From Pseudogulbenkiania ferrooxidans 2002 (GTDB lineage Bacteria; Pseudomonadota; Gammaproteobacteria; Burkholderiales; Chromobacteriaceae): DNA of 64,000 bases. A program made the translations under genes and the position numbers. Numbering within the stretch: position 1 is the first letter of the stretch; each line of letters starts with the position of its first letter. The notes beneath the pieces were generated by a model. The model saw only the letters and a program-made list of their open reading frames with translations. It had not been told where the DNA came from and did no database searches. Location of the stretch: NCBI RefSeq assembly GCF_000174355.1, contig NZ_ACIS01000002.1, positions 124,001 to 188,000 on the forward strand, given 5' to 3'. Below, piece by piece: positions 1-8,470 of the stretch.

Positions 1-41
1 CCCTGGGCAAGAAAGGCACGCTAATCGCGTGTTCCGGCTTG

Positions 42-437
42 TTATGCGGCTCTCTCCGGGATGTACTCAGTGTGGGTTGTTTGACCCGGCTGGAACTGCT
101 TCTCCCACTTGGCGATCACCAACGGCGCCAACGCGTTGCCCAGCACATTGAGGGCGGTATTGGGCATATCCATCAGGCGATAAATGCCGGCAATGAACGC
201 AATGCCTTCCAGCGGCAGGCCGGCGCTGGTCAGGGTTGCCGTGAGAATGACGAACATGAAGCCCGGAACGCCGGCAGCGCCCTTCGACGTCAGCACCATG
301 GTGACTACCAGCATGGCTTGATCCGCGATGCTCAGATGAATGTTGTAGAGCTGGGCGATGAACAGCGTGCCGATCCCCAGAAACAACGATGCGCCGTCTA
401 GGTTGAACGAGTACCCGTCTATCCCATCCGGAGACGG
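42..437 (-). pseudogene. C-terminal remnant of a dicarboxylate/amino acid:cation symporter (DAACS, GltP/DctA type)
   Basis: The open frame carries the DAACS signature GYSFNLDGA followed by hydrophobic segments, then a charged tail ending at a TAA. About 115-130 residues of a normally 400-450 residue symporter remain; everything upstream of the signature is missing. The frame opens directly at the stop codon of the nitroreductase gene on the same strand, so there is no room for a start or for the first transmembrane helices. The longest internal start is a TTG at 386, but a protein from there would lack most of the transport core. I read it as a deletion remnant, not a working gene. Confidence 0.8.
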
Positions 438-1175
438 TCACTTCATCGAAAAGCCTCGCCGGGACAGGAAGTCGCGCATGTGCGGGCGAGACTCCTTGCC
501 CACCAGTCCCTTCATTTCCACACTCCAGCAACTGTCCTTGGTGCCTCCTGTCCGGCTCCGATAATAGGTACGCAGCTGCTCATCGTAAGCCTTGATGCCT
601 TCGAGATCGTTCTGGTTCTGGTAGCACTCTTCCTTCAGCACCACCGACAACGGCAGTCGCGGTTTGATCTCGGGATCTTGGGCCGGGTAACCAAGGCATA
701 AGCCAAAGATCGGGTACACGTGGTCTGGCAAGCCAAGCAGCTCGGCGATTTCTTGCGGGTGATTGCGGATGCCACCGATATAGCAGATTCCCAGCCCCAA
801 AGACTCGGCGGCGGTCACGCTGTTTTGTGCGGCCAACGCGGCATCCACCGTGGCGATGATGAAGTGTTCCGTCATGCCGGCGCTGAACTGTCCACCCTGC
901 ATTTCGCACGCTAATTGCGGGCGGTGCAAATCCGCGCAATACACCAGAAAAGCTCCCGCGCTGGCCACATAGGCCTGCCCGCCGGAGAGAGCGGCGATTT
1001 TTTCGCGTTTCTCGACGTTGCGCACTCGGATCACGGTGGTGGCCTGAATATTGCTGGAGGTCGCTGCAGCCTGACCGCAGGCGACAATCTCGTTGATCAA
1101 TTCATCGCTGACCGGCTGGTTGGTGAACTTGCGGATGGAACGATGGGATTTGAGAAGCTGAATAACCGGGTTCAT
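438..1175 (-). CDS. NfsA-type oxygen-insensitive NADPH nitroreductase / flavin reductase
   Basis: 245 residues, close to the 240 usual for NfsA. The N-terminus has the FMN phosphate-binding HRSIRKF motif (about residues 11-17), and the AESLGLGICYIGGIR stretch near residue 125 is typical of this family. Family members are cytoplasmic FMN homodimers reducing nitroaromatics, quinones or free flavin with NADPH. The C-terminus (DFLSRRGFSMK) looks natural, so the gene is complete although a symporter remnant begins right behind its stop. It is separated by 99 bp from the LysR gene on the same strand. The natural substrate cannot be read from sequence. Confidence 0.85.
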   Translation of the reverse strand: MNPVIQLLKSHRSIRKFTNQPVSDELINEIVACGQAAATSSNIQATTVIRVRNVEKREKIAALSGGQAYVASAGAFLVYCADLHRPQLACEMQGGQFSAGMTEHFIIATVDAALAAQNSVTAAESLGLGICYIGGIRNHPQEIAELLGLPDHVYPIFGLCLGYPAQDPEIKPRLPLSVVLKEECYQNQNDLEGIKAYDEQLRTYYRSRTGGTKDSCWSVEMKGLVGKESRPHMRDFLSRRGFSMK

Positions 1176-1274
1176 GTTGGCTGTCTGTGTCGAGTTAGGA
1201 AAAAATACACGCGCGGCAAGACGTGCCTTGAGCGTCTTCCGCGAGAGGGTCGATGAGTTGTCATGCGCTGCAAT

Positions 1275-2186
1275 TCAGGCCGCGGGATCGCTCCCCCCCG
1301 AACCGGATGCCATGAGCTCGGCGACCAATGCCCTGGCGCAGCCTGGCAGTGCTTCCATATCCCGCACCAGAACGCTCCGCTCACGAAGCGCCCACTCTTC
1401 ATCAATTTTGATCACGGCAAGTTTCATAGTTTTTTCATGCCGTAAGGCGGCTGACTCGGGCAGGATGCCGATGCCGACCCCGGCTTCGATCATCCGGCAC
1501 ATGGCTTCGAAACTCCGCATCTGGATGCGCAAGGTGAGGGCGTGGCCATGCTGGGCACTGAGATCCAGCAGGAAGGCATGCAACGTGCTGCCTTCATGCA
1601 TGCTGATGTGCTGATAGTCGAGCACGTCGGTGAAAACAACCTTTTGGCGCTGACTGAGCGGGTGTCCTTGTGGGGTGACCAGGACCAGGCGGTCGGTGCT
1701 GAAATGCAAAGCCTGCAAGCTTTGCTCCGGCACCGGTCCCGACACGATGCCCAGATCGGTCGATCCATCCACCACGCTGCGCACGATGTCCCGGGTCAAC
1801 CGCTCCTGTAGATCGACAGTGACCCCGGGGCGTTCTGCGAGAAAGCGGCCCAATACTTCAGGCATGAATTCGGTCACCGCCGTGGTGTTCGCATAGATGC
1901 GGATATGGCCGGCGGTGTCGGCGCCGTTGGCGGAGAATTCACTTTTCACATACTCCACCTGACGCAGGATCAGCCGGGCATGGCGCAGCAGGGTCTCTCC
2001 GGCCTGGGTGAGGTCGACGCCACGGCTGTCGCGGTAAAACAGCCGGCTGCCGAGTTGATGTTCCAGCGTCTTGAGCCGCGTACTGGCGGCGGCGGGGGAG
2101 AGGCAGGCCTTGTGCGCGCCCTTGGTCAGGTTCTGCATCTCGGCAATGTGGACAAACAGGCGTAAATCGGTGAGATCAAAATGCAT
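1275..2186 (-). CDS. LysR-family regulator, probable activator of the divergent itaconate-type operon
   Basis: 303 residues, normal LysR length. Residues 1-60 form the winged helix-turn-helix (DLRLFVHIAEMQNLTKGAH and following), and the remainder is a type 2 periplasmic-binding-like effector domain. It is transcribed divergently from the hydratase-dehydrogenase-CoA transferase-lyase operon, with 229 bp between start codons that contain a T-N11-A type dyad. The same arrangement (LysR divergent from ich-ict-ccl) is known from Pseudomonas, where the regulator responds to itaconate. The effector here is inferred from position only. Confidence 0.85.
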   Translation of the reverse strand: MHFDLTDLRLFVHIAEMQNLTKGAHKACLSPAAASTRLKTLEHQLGSRLFYRDSRGVDLTQAGETLLRHARLILRQVEYVKSEFSANGADTAGHIRIYANTTAVTEFMPEVLGRFLAERPGVTVDLQERLTRDIVRSVVDGSTDLGIVSGPVPEQSLQALHFSTDRLVLVTPQGHPLSQRQKVVFTDVLDYQHISMHEGSTLHAFLLDLSAQHGHALTLRIQMRSFEAMCRMIEAGVGIGILPESAALRHEKTMKLAVIKIDEEWALRERSVLVRDMEALPGCARALVAELMASGSGGSDPAA

Positions 2187-2227
2187 ACGCGAACCCTCTC
2201 ATCACAAAAATCCGGCCTACCTCAGCG

Positions 2228-2242
2228 TTAATCCTAGACTAA
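2228..2242. promoter_or_regulatory. Candidate LysR operator (T-N11-A dyad)
   Basis: TTAATCCTAGACTAA is an imperfect inverted repeat (TTA-TC at the left, GA-TAA at the right, 10 of 15 positions symmetric). It sits 42 bp upstream of the LysR start and 174 bp upstream of the hydratase start. This is the position and form expected of an LTTR recognition site controlling divergent transcription. No binding evidence exists. Confidence 0.45.
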
Positions 2243-2415
2243 CAGTAACAGAAAATATTTGCCCTCGCCGAATACTGTGACAGCCAAGGTCTAGCTTATT
2301 GTTGCGTCAAGAGCATTTATTAAAACCAAACGCCCCATTAAGAAATTGCAGATTCATGGAACGCCAAGCCCTTGCTAGATTGTTTGTAATAAAGAACCAA
2401 AGTGAGGAGAGAACC

Positions 2416-3270
2416 ATGAGCCTGGATATCGATTACCTGCGGCAATGGATCGGGAAGTCCGAGGGCCGCGACGACCACATCACCCTGACGCCCATCGCCG
2501 CGCTGTCCGCCACGCTCGATCGCGACGATCCCGCGCCGCACGTAGGGAGCATGCTGCCGCCGCTGTGGCACTGGCTGTACTTTCTGCCCTTGTACCGCCA
2601 TTCCGAGATCGGTCCTGACGGCCACGCCAAACGCGGCGGCTTTCTGCCGCCCGTGCCGCTGCCACGGCGCATGTGGGCTGGCGGTCGGCTTCAGTTCCTG
2701 AGGCCGCTGCGTGCCGGCTCGGCGATCAACCGGATTTCCCACATCGACAACCTCTCGGTCAAGGAAGGCCGGACCGGGCCACTGGTTTTCGTCCAAGTGC
2801 GGCATGTGATCGCGGATGGCGAGGGTGTGGCCATCATCGAAGAGCACGACATTGTCTATCGTGACCTGGCCAAGCCAGGTGACCCGGTGCCGCAGCCACA
2901 GGCCGCTCCCGCCGATCATGACTGGCTGCGCGAGATCCATCCGGACGATGTGCTGCTATTCCGCTATTCCGCGCTGACCTTCAACGGCCACCGTATTCAC
3001 TACGACCGCCGCTACGTGACTGAGGTGGAGGGCTACCCGGGCCTGATCGTGCATGGTCCGCTGATCGCCACGCTGCTGGTCGATCTGCTGCGGCGGAATC
3101 TGCCGGGAGCGACGCTCTCGAACTTTTCCTTCCGGGCCGTCAAACCCGTGTTCGACATCGCGCCATTCTCGGTGTGCGGCCGACTAGACCCGGACGGCAA
3201 GATCGTCAAGCTGTGGGCCAAGGATGCCGAGGGCTGGCTGACGATGGAGGCGACCGCCACCCTGGCGTGA
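2416..3270 (+). CDS. ich: MaoC/FAS1-like hydratase, probable itaconyl-CoA / mesaconyl-C4-CoA hydratase
   Basis: 284 residues from the ATG at 2416, which has GAGGAG seven bases upstream; an upstream in-frame start at 2299 lacks a good site. The protein is a double hot-dog of the FAS1-like dehydratase / mesaconyl-C4-CoA hydratase type, with the histidine-rich C-terminal half (FNGHRIHYD, LIVHGPL) containing the MaoC-type catalytic region. In the itaconate pathway this enzyme hydrates itaconyl-CoA to citramalyl-CoA. Neighbours supply the matching CoA transferase and lyase in the same operon. The exact acyl-CoA (itaconyl, mesaconyl or a methylated relative) is inferred. Confidence 0.75.
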   Translation: MSLDIDYLRQWIGKSEGRDDHITLTPIAALSATLDRDDPAPHVGSMLPPLWHWLYFLPLYRHSEIGPDGHAKRGGFLPPVPLPRRMWAGGRLQFLRPLRAGSAINRISHIDNLSVKEGRTGPLVFVQVRHVIADGEGVAIIEEHDIVYRDLAKPGDPVPQPQAAPADHDWLREIHPDDVLLFRYSALTFNGHRIHYDRRYVTEVEGYPGLIVHGPLIATLLVDLLRRNLPGATLSNFSFRAVKPVFDIAPFSVCGRLDPDGKIVKLWAKDAEGWLTMEATATLA

Positions 3271-3329
3271 TCCCCGCCTGATTACCTGTAGTGCCTTATC
3301 ACCTCAGAACTTAAAGAGGAGGAGACCTT

Positions 3330-4487
3330 ATGTCTTTCGATACCCAACATCAAGACGTGCGCGACGCCGTACGCCAGCTTTGCAGCCAGTTTCCCGACGA
3401 ATATTTCCGCCAGATCGACGAGAAGAAGGCCTATCCCGAAGCGTTCGTGAATGAATTGATGGGCGCGGGCTGGCTGGCCGCCATGATTCCCGAGGAGTAC
3501 GGCGGATCCGGCCTGGGGCTGACCGTGGCCAGCATCATCATGGAAGAGATCAACCGTTCCGGCGGCAACTCCGGCGCTGTGCACGGCCAGATGTACAACA
3601 TGGGCACGCTGCTACGCCACGGCAGCAAGGAGCAGAAGGACAAGTACCTGCCCCAGATCGCCGCCGGTGAGCTGCGCATCCAGTCGATGGCCGTCACCGA
3701 ACCGACCACCGGCACCGATACCACCAAAATCAAGACCACCGCGGTGAAGAAGGATGGCCGCTGGGTGGTCAACGGCCAGAAGGTGTGGATCTCGCGCGTG
3801 CAGCACTCGGACCTGATGATCTTGCTGGCGCGCACCACGCCGCTGGCCGAGGTCCAGAAGAAGTCCGAAGGAATGTCGATCTTCATCGTCAACCTGCAGC
3901 AAGCGATCGGCAACGGCCTGACCGTGCGGCCGATCCCGAATCTGGTCAACCACGAAACCAACGAGCTGTTCTTCGACAACCTGGAGATTCCGGAAGAGAA
4001 CCTGATCGGGGAAGAAGGGAAAGGGTTCAAGTACATCCTCGACGGGCTCAATGCCGAGCGCACACTGATTGCCGCCGAATGTATCGGCGACGGTTACTGG
4101 TTCATCGATCGCGCCACCAAGTACGCTAACGAGCGCGTGGTTTTCGACCGACCAATCGGTAAGAACCAAGGCGTGCAGTTCCCGATCGCCGAAGCGTTCA
4201 TCGAGATCGAAGCGGCCAACCTGATGCGCTTCAAGGCCTGTGAGCTATTCGATGCCAAGCAGCCGTGCGGGGCGCAGGCCAACATGGCCAAGTACCTCGC
4301 CGCCAAGGCGTCGTGGGAAGCGGCCAATGTCTGCATGCAGACCCATGGCGGTTTCGGTTTCGCCAACGAGTACGACATCGAACGCAAGTTCCGCGAGACG
4401 CGCCTGTACCAGGTGGCACCGATCTCGACCAACCTGATCTTCTCCTACGTAGCCGAGCATCTGCTCGGACTGCCGCGGTCGTTCTGA
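3330..4487 (+). CDS. Acyl-CoA dehydrogenase family protein of the itaconate-type operon
   Basis: 385 residues, full length for the family, with AGGAGG-type spacing before the ATG. The FAD/substrate signatures are present: MAVTEPTTGTDTT (about residue 117), KVWISRVQHSDL (about 150) and GGFGFANEYDIERKFRET near 340. Where many short-chain acyl-CoA dehydrogenases have EGT after the RxxxL motif, this protein has APIST, so the usual catalytic glutamate is not at that place. A dehydrogenase is regularly found in itaconate gene clusters although the three-step pathway does not need one. The downstream etfBA and ETF-QO genes are its likely electron route. Substrate unknown. Confidence 0.8.
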   Translation: MSFDTQHQDVRDAVRQLCSQFPDEYFRQIDEKKAYPEAFVNELMGAGWLAAMIPEEYGGSGLGLTVASIIMEEINRSGGNSGAVHGQMYNMGTLLRHGSKEQKDKYLPQIAAGELRIQSMAVTEPTTGTDTTKIKTTAVKKDGRWVVNGQKVWISRVQHSDLMILLARTTPLAEVQKKSEGMSIFIVNLQQAIGNGLTVRPIPNLVNHETNELFFDNLEIPEENLIGEEGKGFKYILDGLNAERTLIAAECIGDGYWFIDRATKYANERVVFDRPIGKNQGVQFPIAEAFIEIEAANLMRFKACELFDAKQPCGAQANMAKYLAAKASWEAANVCMQTHGGFGFANEYDIERKFRETRLYQVAPISTNLIFSYVAEHLLGLPRSF

Positions 4488-4497
4488 GGAGCCAGCC

Positions 4498-5676
4498 ATG
4501 CGTCCCCTGGAGGGTATTACCGTCGTCACGCTGGAGCATGCGATCGCCGCGCCGTTCTGCACACGGCAGTTGGCCGACCTAGGCGCCCGCGTGATCAAGA
4601 TCGAGCGCCCGCGTGTCGGCGACTTCGCCCGTGCCTACGACGAACGGGTGCGCGGCCTAGCCTCGCACTTCGTCTGGAGCAACCGCTCGAAGGAGAGCCT
4701 GACGCTTGACGTCAAGCACCCCGAGGCGCAGAAGCTGCTGGGCAAGCTGCTCGAGCAGGCCGACGTGCTGGTGCAGAACCTGGCGCCCGGCGCGGCCGCC
4801 CGCCTTGGACTGTCGTACGAGGCCCTGTGTGACAAGCACCCCGGACTCATCGTCTGTGACATCTCCGGCTACGGTGCTGACGGTCCGTATCGCGACAAGA
4901 AGGCCTATGACCTGCTGATACAGAGCGAGTCGGGCTTCCTGTCGATTACCGGCTCGCCCGACGAGCCGGCCAAGGCCGGCTGCTCGATCGCCGACATCTC
5001 CGCGGGCATGTACGCCTACACCAACATCCTAGCCGCCTTGCTGCAGCGCGCCCGCACCCAGAAAGGCTGCCAGATCGACGTGTCGATGTTGGAGAGCATG
5101 GTGGAGTGGATGAGCTACCCGCTCTACTACGCCTTCGACGGCGCCACGCCACCGCCGCGCGCCGGCGCCGCACACGCGACGATCTATCCCTACGGCCCGT
5201 TCCAGGCCGGCGACGGCAAGACGGTCATGCTCGGGCTACAGAACGAGCGCGAGTGGGGAACCTTCTGCGACAAGGTATTGGACAAGCCGGAGCTGGCGCA
5301 CGATCCGCGCTTCTCCTCGAACTCCAAGCGCGTGGCGGCGCGCAACGAACTGCGTGCGCTGATCATCGACGTGTTCTCCGGCCTGACCGCCGACCAGGTG
5401 ATCGCCAAACTGGACAACGCACAGATCGCCAATGCCCACATGAACGACATGCACGACGTGTGGCAGCACCCGCAGCTCAAGGCGCGCCAGCGCTGGACCG
5501 AGGTGAACACGCCGGCTGGCCCGATACCCGCCTTGCTCCCGCCAGGCAAAACCGATGCTTTTGAGCCGCGTATGGACCCGGTACCCGCGCTCGGTGAACA
5601 CACCGAGATTATCTTGCAAGAACTCGGTTGCAGCGCGGATGACATCTCGCGTCTGCATGAAGCCGGCGTGATCTGA
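4498..5676 (+). CDS. ict: Family III CoA transferase (CaiB/BaiF), probable succinyl-CoA:itaconate CoA-transferase
   Basis: 392 residues, typical of family III CoA transferases. The N-terminus shows VVTLEHAIAAPFCTRQLADL and the LGARVIKIERP stretch; the catalytic aspartate expected for this family lies in QIDVSMLESM (about residue 181). It starts 10 bp after the dehydrogenase stop and ends 14 bp before the lyase, so it is cotranscribed. In the itaconate pathway of Pseudomonas aeruginosa a family III enzyme moves CoA from succinyl-CoA onto itaconate. That role is inferred from the hydratase and lyase beside it; other dicarboxylates are possible. Confidence 0.78.
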   Translation: MRPLEGITVVTLEHAIAAPFCTRQLADLGARVIKIERPRVGDFARAYDERVRGLASHFVWSNRSKESLTLDVKHPEAQKLLGKLLEQADVLVQNLAPGAAARLGLSYEALCDKHPGLIVCDISGYGADGPYRDKKAYDLLIQSESGFLSITGSPDEPAKAGCSIADISAGMYAYTNILAALLQRARTQKGCQIDVSMLESMVEWMSYPLYYAFDGATPPPRAGAAHATIYPYGPFQAGDGKTVMLGLQNEREWGTFCDKVLDKPELAHDPRFSSNSKRVAARNELRALIIDVFSGLTADQVIAKLDNAQIANAHMNDMHDVWQHPQLKARQRWTEVNTPAGPIPALLPPGKTDAFEPRMDPVPALGEHTEIILQELGCSADDISRLHEAGVI

Positions 5677-5690
5677 GAAAGGAATAACCC

Positions 5691-6524
5691 GTGAACGCTT
5701 CTAGTGTGGTCTCGAAAACCATCCGTACCTCCTTGTTCGTCCCCGGCGACCGTGGGGAGCGCATCCCCAAGGCGCTGGCCAGCGGGGCCGATGGAATCAT
5801 CGTCGACCTGGAAGACGCCGTGGCGGCAGAAGCCAAAGCCCAGGCCCGGCAAATCATCCGCGAGTTTCTCGACGCGAACCCGGCGGCCCGCGTTCTGGTG
5901 CGTATCAACGCGGCGGATACCCGCGAACATGCCGAAGACCTGGCCCTGGCAAGCCACCCGGGCGTGGCTGCAGTGCTGTTGCCCAAGGCCGAAACGGCCG
6001 AGCAAGTGCGGCACGTCAATGCAACCTGTGGCAAGCCGGTCTGGCCGATTGTCGAAACCGCCCTTGGCGTCTTAGCCGTGCCCGAGCTGGTTCGTGCACA
6101 GGGTGTCGAGCGCCTTGCCTTGGGTACGCTCGATCTTGGGCTCGATCTTGATCTGAAACCAGGCTCCGTAGGCGGTGAAACGATGCTCGATCAGGCCCGC
6201 TTTACCCTAATGCTTCATTCTCGTGCCGCCCACCTGCCGCCGCCGATCGATGGCGTGTACCCCGCGCTAGCCGACAAAACCGGCCTGGCTGAAGCGGCCG
6301 CACGCTCCAGGGCGGCCGGCATGGGCGGGATGCTGTGCATTCATCCTTCCCAGGTCGAGATCATCAATGCCGCCTTCAGTCCGGGCCAGGGCGAATTGGA
6401 TTGGGCCCGCCGGGTGGTGGAAACCGCGAAGCAAAGCAATGGCGCCTTTTCTCTGGATGGGCAGATGGTCGATGCGCCGGTCATCGAGCAGGCGGCGCGT
6501 ATTTTGCAACGAGCCGGTTCTTAG
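5691..6524 (+). CDS. ccl: HpcH/HpaI-CitE family lyase, probable citramalyl-CoA lyase
   Basis: 277 residues with a GTG start preceded by GAAAGGA. The N-terminus RTSLFVPGDRGERIPKAL and the metal/substrate motif DGIIVDLEDAV are diagnostic of the CitE/malyl-CoA lyase family, and the C-terminal CIHPSQVEIIN is the conserved family end motif. Stand-alone CitE-like proteins cleave beta-hydroxyacyl-CoAs. Following a hydratase and a CoA transferase, the expected reaction is (S)-citramalyl-CoA to acetyl-CoA plus pyruvate, the last itaconate step. Mg-binding residues are visible; stereospecificity is not. Confidence 0.78.
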   Translation: MNASSVVSKTIRTSLFVPGDRGERIPKALASGADGIIVDLEDAVAAEAKAQARQIIREFLDANPAARVLVRINAADTREHAEDLALASHPGVAAVLLPKAETAEQVRHVNATCGKPVWPIVETALGVLAVPELVRAQGVERLALGTLDLGLDLDLKPGSVGGETMLDQARFTLMLHSRAAHLPPPIDGVYPALADKTGLAEAAARSRAAGMGGMLCIHPSQVEIINAAFSPGQGELDWARRVVETAKQSNGAFSLDGQMVDAPVIEQAARILQRAGS

Positions 6525-6563
6525 CGTTTTTTGTCGTCGATAAAACCATAGAGGAGAGACACG

Positions 6564-7559
6564 ATGTTCAACAAAACCATGGTATCTGCTGTACTCGGGC
6601 TGGCGTTTTTCTCGCACAATGCCCAGGCTGCCGAACCGATCATCATCAAGTTCAGTCATGTCGTGGCACCGAATACCCCGAAGGGTCAGGCAGCAGAACG
6701 ATTCAAACAGCTTGCTGAAAAGATGACGGCCGGCAGGGTCAAGGTCCAGGTCTACCCCAATAGCCAGCTGTACAAGGATAAAGAGGAACTGGAGGCACTC
6801 CAGCTGGGTGCTGTGCAGATGCTGGCACCGTCGCTGGCCAAGTTCGGTCCGGTCGGCGTGAAGGAATTCGAGATATTCGATATGCCCTATCTGTTCCAGG
6901 ACAAAGTGGCATTACGCAAAGTGACCGATGGACCGATTGGCCAGAAGCTTCTTGCCAAGCTAGATAAGACGGGCATCAAGGGGCTGGCGTATTGGGATAA
7001 CGGCTTCAAGATCATGACGGCAAACAAGCCGATTATTCAGCCTGATGATATGAGGGGTCTGAAGTTGCGCATTCAGTCTTCAAAAGTGCTGGAGGCACAG
7101 ATGAGGGCATTCAACGCGCTGCCTCAGAACATGGCGTTCTCCGAGGTATACCAGGCACTACAGACGGGCGTGGTTGATGGCACCGAAAACACGCCGTCTA
7201 ATATTTACACCCAGAAAGTCCATGAAGTTCAGACCAACATGACCCTATCCAATCACGGATACGTCGGTTATGCGGTCGTGGTGAACAAGAAATTCTGGGA
7301 TGGCTTGCCTGCCGATATCCGAGCCTCGCTCGAGCGGGCGTTGAAGGAGACTACGGTCTACAACAATACCATCGCCCAGAAAGACAACGACGATGCCATT
7401 GCTGCGATGAAGGCCACCGGCAAAGTCGCTTTCCACACCCCGACACCGCAAGAGCGGCAAGCCTGGATGGCCAAGCTCAAACCCGTTGAGAAGGACATGG
7501 CCTCCCGCGTCGGGGCAGGGTTGATCCAGGAAATCAATCAGGCGACGAGGCGGAAATAA
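6564..7559 (+). CDS. dctP: TRAP transporter solute-binding protein, DctP type
   Basis: 331 residues with a clear Sec signal peptide (MFNKTMVSAVLGLAFFSHNAQA, cleavage near residue 22). The DctP family pattern is complete: IKFSHVVAPNTPKGQAAE near the N-terminus, the arginine-bearing GLKLRIQSS (the arginine binds the ligand carboxylate in this family) and the EVYQALQTGVVDGTENTPSN signature. It would bind a dicarboxylate in the periplasm and fits as the uptake arm of the C5-dicarboxylate operon. No DctQ or DctM membrane genes follow; the next gene is etfB. Either a membrane pair elsewhere is shared or the transporter is incomplete. Confidence 0.85.
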   Translation: MFNKTMVSAVLGLAFFSHNAQAAEPIIIKFSHVVAPNTPKGQAAERFKQLAEKMTAGRVKVQVYPNSQLYKDKEELEALQLGAVQMLAPSLAKFGPVGVKEFEIFDMPYLFQDKVALRKVTDGPIGQKLLAKLDKTGIKGLAYWDNGFKIMTANKPIIQPDDMRGLKLRIQSSKVLEAQMRAFNALPQNMAFSEVYQALQTGVVDGTENTPSNIYTQKVHEVQTNMTLSNHGYVGYAVVVNKKFWDGLPADIRASLERALKETTVYNNTIAQKDNDDAIAAMKATGKVAFHTPTPQERQAWMAKLKPVEKDMASRVGAGLIQEINQATRRK

Positions 7560-7617
7560 TCCATCGTTCCATGGTGGTAGCACGCCTCGGCTAGCCATCC
7601 ATCAGAATGTCCGCCTG

Positions 7618-7653
7618 GGGAGGGCTCAAGCATCATCATGCCTGGGCCCTCCC
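7618..7653 (+). terminator. Stem-loop between dctP and etfB
   Basis: GGGAGGGC at 7618-7625 pairs with GCCCTCCC at 7646-7653, and a smaller GCAT/ATGC pair lies inside the loop. No T-run follows, so it is more likely an mRNA stability or partial termination element separating the catabolic genes from the etf genes. Confidence 0.4.
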
Positions 7654-7718
7654 GATGAAGGGGCGTGAAAGAAGGATGGTTTTGCATGCCTGATGATGTG
7701 GGAGTTTCAGGAGAATTC

Positions 7719-8468
7719 ATGAAAGTACTGGTGGCAGTCAAAAGAGTGGTCGATTACAACGTCAAAGTCCGGGTCAAGGCCGATGGCACTGGCGTGGATA
7801 TCGCCAACGTCAAGATGTCGATGAACCCGTTCGACGAAATCGCCGTGGAAGAGGCGGTGCGCCTCAAGGAAGCCGGCAAGGTCAGTGAGGTGGTGGCGGT
7901 ATCGCTGGGCGTCAAGCAGTGCGAAGAAACCTTGCGCACCGCACTGGCGATGGGGGCCGACCGCGCCATCCACGTCGAGACCGACGCCGAGCTGCAGCCC
8001 TTGGCCGTGGCCAAGCTGCTCAAGGCCGTGGCCGAGAAGGAACAGCCGCAGCTGATGATCCTCGGCAAGCAGGCGATCGACGACGACGCCAACCAGACCG
8101 GCCAGATGGTCGCCGCGCTGCTGGGTTGGGGTCAAGGTACCTTCGCCTCCAAGGTCGACCTGGCGGCGGAAACCGTCGACGTCACCCGCGAGGTGGACGG
8201 CGGCCTGGAAACCGTCAAGCTGCGCCTGCCGGCGGTGGTGACCACCGACCTGCGCCTGAACGAGCCGCGCTACGTCAAGCTGCCGAACATCATGGCCGCC
8301 AAGAAGAAGCCGCTCGACAAGTTGACGGTGGAGGCACTGGGCGTCGACGTGACCCCGCGTCTGAAAACCCTCAAGGTGGCCGAGCCGGCCAAGCGTTCCG
8401 CCGGCATCAAGGTGGCCAACGCCGCCGAACTGGTCGCCAAACTCAAGAATGAAGCAAAGGTGCTGTGA
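7719..8468 (+). CDS. etfB: Electron transfer flavoprotein subunit beta
   Basis: 249 residues, the usual EtfB length, starting at the ATG with AGGAG five bases upstream; the longer frame to 7665 would add an unrelated leader. [20 protein letters not shown] and the [18 protein letters not shown] motif are characteristic. The nucleotide-binding loop around [22 protein letters not shown] is present. EtfB binds AMP and forms, with EtfA, the FAD heterodimer that carries electrons from acyl-CoA dehydrogenases to ETF-ubiquinone oxidoreductase. Its stop overlaps the first codons of the etfA frame, indicating translational coupling. Confidence 0.95.
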   Translation: MKVLVAVKRVVDYNVKVRVKADGTGVDIANVKMSMNPFDEIAVEEAVRLKEAGKVSEVVAVSLGVKQCEETLRTALAMGADRAIHVETDAELQPLAVAKLLKAVAEKEQPQLMILGKQAIDDDANQTGQMVAALLGWGQGTFASKVDLAAETVDVTREVDGGLETVKLRLPAVVTTDLRLNEPRYVKLPNIMAAKKKPLDKLTVEALGVDVTPRLKTLKVAEPAKRSAGIKVANAAELVAKLKNEAKVL

Positions 8469-8470
8469 TC

